Of a DNA stretch of 17,732 nt, positions 15,346-17,732 are shown piece by piece. Below the pieces are notes generated by a model, which did no database searches, was not told the DNA's origin, and worked only from the letters and a program-made list of their open reading frames with translations. The position numbers were made by a program, and so were the translations under genes. Numbering within the stretch: the stretch's first letter is position 1; every line of letters starts with the position of its first letter. This DNA is from Bacteroidota bacterium. Its GTDB lineage: Bacteria > Bacteroidota > Bacteroidia > Chitinophagales > Chitinophagaceae. The stretch is taken from NCBI GenBank assembly GCA_021824855.1, contig JAKAJX010000116.1:1-17732 (forward strand), read 5' to 3'.

Positions 15346-15977
15346 ACAATCAATGCAATTGCTATGCAACTATATAAAAATACGCTTAATATTTGGGTGA
15401 AAAAAGTATGTACGGGTGTATCGAATATATATACTTTATTTTTTGAAGTAAATGGGTGTAACGTAATTACAATACTATATCCCGAATAAAAAAGCAAAAC
15501 ACCCGAAGCAATCCAAAACCCCGATTTATGTACTAAAAGCTCTTCTAAATTATCATTAATAAATTCGGTATACAAATAATAACAGGCAATGCCACTTAAA
15601 AACATTCCTGAAACAATACGTATTTTATAACTATCCTCAACTGAATCTGAAATAAAAAAATGATTATATAAAATAAGCAGTAAAATAAGCAATAAAAAAG
15701 TAAGTAATATTTTTTTTAAATATCGTTTACCAATTCTAAATACATTATAAAATATATAGCAATAAAAAAAGTTACTTGCAATTTGATACGTTAAATGAAA
15801 ATAGGTTGGAGCCGTTTTAGTTGTATAGCCAAAATAAATGTCAATACTTTCTACAAAAACAATATAAAATAAGTAAATGCCTATCCATTGCATAAATGTG
15901 CGTTTAGTTTTTTTATAGGTAACTAAAAACGTAATCAATGCAACCATCTGAAAAATTACCGCAATATGCCAATGCAT
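15315..15977 (-). CDS. Seven-helix membrane protein of unknown function
   Basis: This 220-residue inner-membrane protein has about seven hydrophobic helices, at roughly 5-21, 31-49, 60-80, 88-108, 120-140, 152-172 and 188-212. There are no soluble domains of note. It resembles the membrane sensor modules fused to histidine kinases in other proteins, but I cannot assign it to a named family such as 7TMR-DISM. Its end overlaps the HisKA_3 kinase start by 31 bases in a different frame, so the three genes to 13932 form one operon. I infer a sensory role from the context only. The start MHWHIA is the first ATG after the trxB terminator. Confidence 0.8.
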   Translation of the reverse strand: MHWHIAVIFQMVALITFLVTYKKTKRTFMQWIGIYLFYIVFVESIDIYFGYTTKTAPTYFHLTYQIASNFFYCYIFYNVFRIGKRYLKKILLTFLLLILLLILYNHFFISDSVEDSYKIRIVSGMFLSGIACYYLYTEFINDNLEELLVHKSGFWIASGVLLFYSGYSIVITLHPFTSKNKVYIFDTPVHTFFTQILSVFLYSCIAIALIVWKPKTTTSY

Positions 15978-15993
15978 AACATTGAAATTTTGA

Positions 15994-16001
15994 TAAAAAT
16001 A
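15994..16001 (-). promoter_or_regulatory. Possible -7 element for the 7-TM/kinase/regulator operon
   Basis: The minus strand reads TATTTTTA, one mismatch from TAnnTTTG, ending 17 bases before the 7-TM ATG at 15977. The -33 region would fall in the trxB terminator. A promoter must lie in this short gap if the terminator works, which supports the call despite the mismatch. Confidence 0.28.
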
Positions 16002-16019
16002 GACGAATGTTATAAAAAT

Positions 16020-16053
16020 AAAAAAACGGTACCAAGTTTCGATACCGTTTTTT
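16020..16053 (-). terminator. Intrinsic terminator of trxB
   Basis: Perfect 11-base arms AAAAAACGGTA (16021-16031) and TACCGTTTTTT (16043-16053) enclose an 11-base loop. On the minus strand it ends in at least seven T residues. It starts 18 bases after the trxB stop and separates trxB from the downstream 7-TM operon on the same strand. Confidence 0.85.
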
Positions 16054-16070
16054 AACCCAATTTAAAATTA

Positions 16071-17018
16071 TTATACCAACCCTTTGGCACTTAAATATCT
16101 TTCTGCATCCAATGCTGCCATACATCCGGTTCCGGCTGCTGTAACAGCTTGTCTGTAATGTTTATCCTGTACATCTCCGGCTGCAAATACACCTTCAATA
16201 TTTGTTTTTGAAGTTCCCGGAATTGTTTTAATGTAACCTGTTTCATCCATATCAATAAATTCTTTAAAAAGATCACTATTGGGTTGATGACCAATTGCCA
16301 CAAAAAATGCACTTACTTTTATTTCAGTTTTTTCTCCGGTTTGTGTGTTCTTTAATCTAACTGCTTCTACTCTGTTTTCACCAAGTATTTCATCGGTTTC
16401 GCTATTCCAATGAATGATAATGTTAGGTGTATTAATTACTCTATCCTGCATTATTTTACTGGCTCGCATTTGGTCTCTTCGAACAACCATATTTACTGTA
16501 GTACAAAGTTTCGACAAATACAAAGCTTCTTCGGCGGCAGTATCTCCAGCTCCTACAATAGCTACATCTTTCCCCTTAAAGAAAAAACCATCGCAAACAG
16601 CACAAGCACTTACGCCCATTCCATTTAATTTTTGTTCGCTCGGTATGCCTAACCATTTTGCAGAAGCACCGGTAGCAATAATAATTGCGTTGGCTTCAAT
16701 TATTTTTTCATCATCTATCCAAACTTTATAGGGTTGAGATGAGAAATCTACTTTTGTAGCAATACCATATCGTATATCAGCACCCATTCTTACTGCTTGT
16801 TTTTCAAAATCAATCATCATTTCAGGACCTTGAATACCATTGGCATAACCCGGATAATTTTCTACTTCAGTAGTAATAGTTAATTGTCCGCCGGGCTGAA
16901 TTCCTTGATATAAAACAGGTTTTAAGTTTGCTCTTGAAGCATAAATAGCTGCAGTATAACCCGCAGGACCAGATCCAATAATTAAAACAGATACTTTTTC
17001 GTTCAATTCGTTCAACAT
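16071..17018 (-). CDS. trxB: Thioredoxin-disulfide reductase
   Basis: This cytoplasmic flavoenzyme uses NADPH to reduce thioredoxin. The 315-residue length and layout are those of low-molecular-weight TrxB: an N-terminal FAD site GSGPAG (15-20), NADPH site GAGDTAAEEA (156-165), the redox pair CAVC (C139 and C142) followed by DG, and the second FAD motif FAAGDVQD (278-285). The C-terminus CMAALDAERYLS is typical. The start MLNELNEK is supported by the FAD strand beginning at residue 9. No thioredoxin gene is adjacent. It is flanked by strong terminators on both sides, so it is probably a single-gene transcript. A CRP-type palindrome lies 46 to 63 bases upstream. Confidence 0.96.
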   Translation of the reverse strand: MLNELNEKVSVLIIGSGPAGYTAAIYASRANLKPVLYQGIQPGGQLTITTEVENYPGYANGIQGPEMMIDFEKQAVRMGADIRYGIATKVDFSSQPYKVWIDDEKIIEANAIIIATGASAKWLGIPSEQKLNGMGVSACAVCDGFFFKGKDVAIVGAGDTAAEEALYLSKLCTTVNMVVRRDQMRASKIMQDRVINTPNIIIHWNSETDEILGENRVEAVRLKNTQTGEKTEIKVSAFFVAIGHQPNSDLFKEFIDMDETGYIKTIPGTSKTNIEGVFAAGDVQDKHYRQAVTAAGTGCMAALDAERYLSAKGLV

Positions 17019-17035
17019 ATTTCTTTTTTAGATTG

Positions 17036-17043
17036 TAAAAGTA
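17036..17043 (-). promoter_or_regulatory. Possible -7 element for trxB
   Basis: The minus strand reads TACTTTTA, one mismatch from TAnnTTTG, ending 17 bases upstream of the ATG. If it is used, transcription starts near 17030. No -33 element is visible, which would fit an activator-dependent promoter, since a palindrome lies just upstream. Confidence 0.27.
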
Positions 17044-17063
17044 AATATCATTTTGAGAACCAT

Positions 17064-17081
17064 TTGTGATGTTTTTCACAA
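17064..17081. promoter_or_regulatory. CRP-type palindrome upstream of trxB
   Basis: The sequence TTGTGA, six bases, TCACAA is a perfect inverted repeat. It contains TGTGA-N6-TCACA, the half-sites and spacing of the E. coli CRP consensus. Bacteroidota encode Crp/Fnr-family regulators, but their binding sites are not necessarily the same. The centre lies about 54 bases from the trxB ATG, and about 42 bases upstream of the inferred transcription start. Confidence 0.45.
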
Positions 17082-17115
17082 GCAATTGTAATTGGGGATA
17101 ATATTTCTATTACAC

Positions 17116-17146
17116 AAAAAAACCTTTGAAAAATTTCAAAGGTTTT
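17116..17146 (-). terminator. Intrinsic terminator of the sigma factor gene
   Basis: Perfect 13-base arms AAAACCTTTGAAA (17119-17131) and TTTCAAAGGTTTT (17134-17146) form a hairpin, followed on the minus strand by a run of seven T residues (17122-17116, partly within the stem). It lies 22 bases after the stop of the sigma factor gene. Confidence 0.87.
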
Positions 17147-17168
17147 GAGTTTTACTTACAATGCCTTA

Positions 17169-17732
17169 CTATCCCAAATATGCTTTCAAAGCGTTGCTGT
17201 ATCTTGCTTTTTGCAAACGCTTGATGGCTCTTTCTTTAATTTGGCGAATACGCTCTTTGGTTAAATCGTATTTCATACCAATTTGCTCAATTGTAACGCC
17301 ATTTTCTCCATCTAATCCAAAATATGCATTTACAATTTCGGCTTCTCGTGGACTTAATGATTTTAATACTCTGCGAATTTCTTCACGTAAAGAATCTTTC
17401 ATTACATCATCATCGGTATCATCACTTCCTTCTAATAAATCGCCCATAGCTACATCTTCGGCTTCATGAACCGGTGCATCTAAAGAAGTATGACGTGTGT
17501 TACTTTGGAAAATATTATTAATTTCAGTTTCACTCATTTCCAAAATTTCGCTTAACTCTTCTGTTGATGGTTCACGTTCATGTTCTTGTTCAAAAGCCAT
17601 GTATGCTTTATTGGCTTTATTATAGGTTCCGATTTTGTTTTGAGGCAAACGAACCAATCTACCTTGCTCTGCCAATGCCTGTAAAATAGATTGACGAATC
17701 CACCATACGGCATAAGAAATAAATTTAAATCC
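17169..17732 (-). CDS. rpoD: Primary RNA polymerase sigma factor (RpoD/sigma-70), C-terminal part
   Basis: The frame is open to the window edge, so the N-terminal end is missing; 187 residues are visible. It begins inside region 2 with GFKFISYAVWWIRQSILQAL, the -10 recognition helix (regions 2.3-2.4). Region 3 follows with LPQNKIG and the segment to about residue 90. After an acidic linker (91-113, including DDTDDDV) comes region 4 with LSPREAEIVNAYFGL (126-140). The helix-turn-helix KERIRQIKERAIKRL (159-173) recognises the -35/-33 element. The intact WWIRQ and region 4 show that this is a primary-type sigma, which in Bacteroidota reads TTTG/TAnnTTTG promoters. A TTG at 17675 is internal and is not the start. 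The stop is TAG. Confidence 0.95.
   Translation of the reverse strand, partial: GFKFISYAVWWIRQSILQALAEQGRLVRLPQNKIGTYNKANKAYMAFEQEHEREPSTEELSEILEMSETEINNIFQSNTRHTSLDAPVHEAEDVAMGDLLEGSDDTDDDVMKDSLREEIRRVLKSLSPREAEIVNAYFGLDGENGVTIEQIGMKYDLTKERIRQIKERAIKRLQKARYSNALKAYLG

Noticed and set aside
16091..17085. Several overlapping open frames on both strands across trxB
   Set aside because: They are out of frame with, or antisense to, a full-length TrxB with all motifs intact, and none has a recognisable domain.
17616..17732. Sigma factor beginning at the TTG at 17675
   Set aside because: The frame continues upstream to the window edge and encodes the conserved region 2 sequence, so the gene is cut by the window and the TTG is internal.

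Overview
This window is AT-rich and densely packed with genes. It looks like chromosomal DNA of a Bacteroidota member, probably near Chitinophagales or Sphingobacteriales (inference). The signs are: few recognisable Shine-Dalgarno sequences; several exact or near matches to the Bacteroidota -7 promoter element TAnnTTTG; a GIN-domain (DUF2807) lipoprotein with repeated AGSG turns; exported proteins whose signal peptides end in AQ or SQ; and a Bacteroidota-like primary sigma factor. There are no tRNAs, rRNAs, insertion sequences, phage genes or CRISPR arrays, and no gene-free stretch over about 150 bases.

Layout from left to right. 1-1297 (minus): fbp (fructose-1,6-bisphosphatase), followed two bases later by the start of an unknown exported protein that runs off the window. 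1419-2675 (plus): a monofunctional aspartate kinase. 2676-4738 (minus): an OmpR-type response regulator and its two-pass sensor kinase. 4862-5584 (minus): the GIN-repeat lipoprotein, separated from the regulator by a hairpin. 5687-8451 (plus): guaA and a stand-alone periplasmic binding protein. 8457-8801 (minus): an A-type Fe-S carrier. 8922-10998 (plus): a small membrane-anchored protein and a methylmalonyl-CoA mutase catalytic subunit without a B12 domain. 11119-13942 (plus): two exported hydrolases, a class C beta-lactamase-like serine hydrolase and an M20 amidohydrolase, joined by an 8-base start/stop overlap. 13932-15977 (minus): a three-gene signalling cassette of 7-TM protein, short HisKA_3 kinase and NarL-type regulator. 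16071-17018 (minus): trxB. 17169-17732 (minus): the C-terminal part of the primary sigma factor.

Most genes are core metabolism or housekeeping: gluconeogenesis, aspartate-family amino acids, GMP synthesis, Fe-S maturation, redox and transcription. The accessory content is two two-component systems, the GIN lipoprotein, the orphan binding protein and the exported hydrolase pair. Three convergent gene pairs abut or overlap with essentially no spacer. Clear intrinsic terminators occur only after the sigma factor and trxB, with a weaker one after the GIN gene.

I found no clearly new multi-gene system such as a defence locus. The items most worth a second look are the split 7-TM/kinase/regulator cassette, a perfect TGTGA-N6-TCACA palindrome upstream of trxB, the B12-domain-less mutase with its unknown membrane partner, and the hairpin and palindrome between the GIN lipoprotein gene and the OmpR-type regulator.
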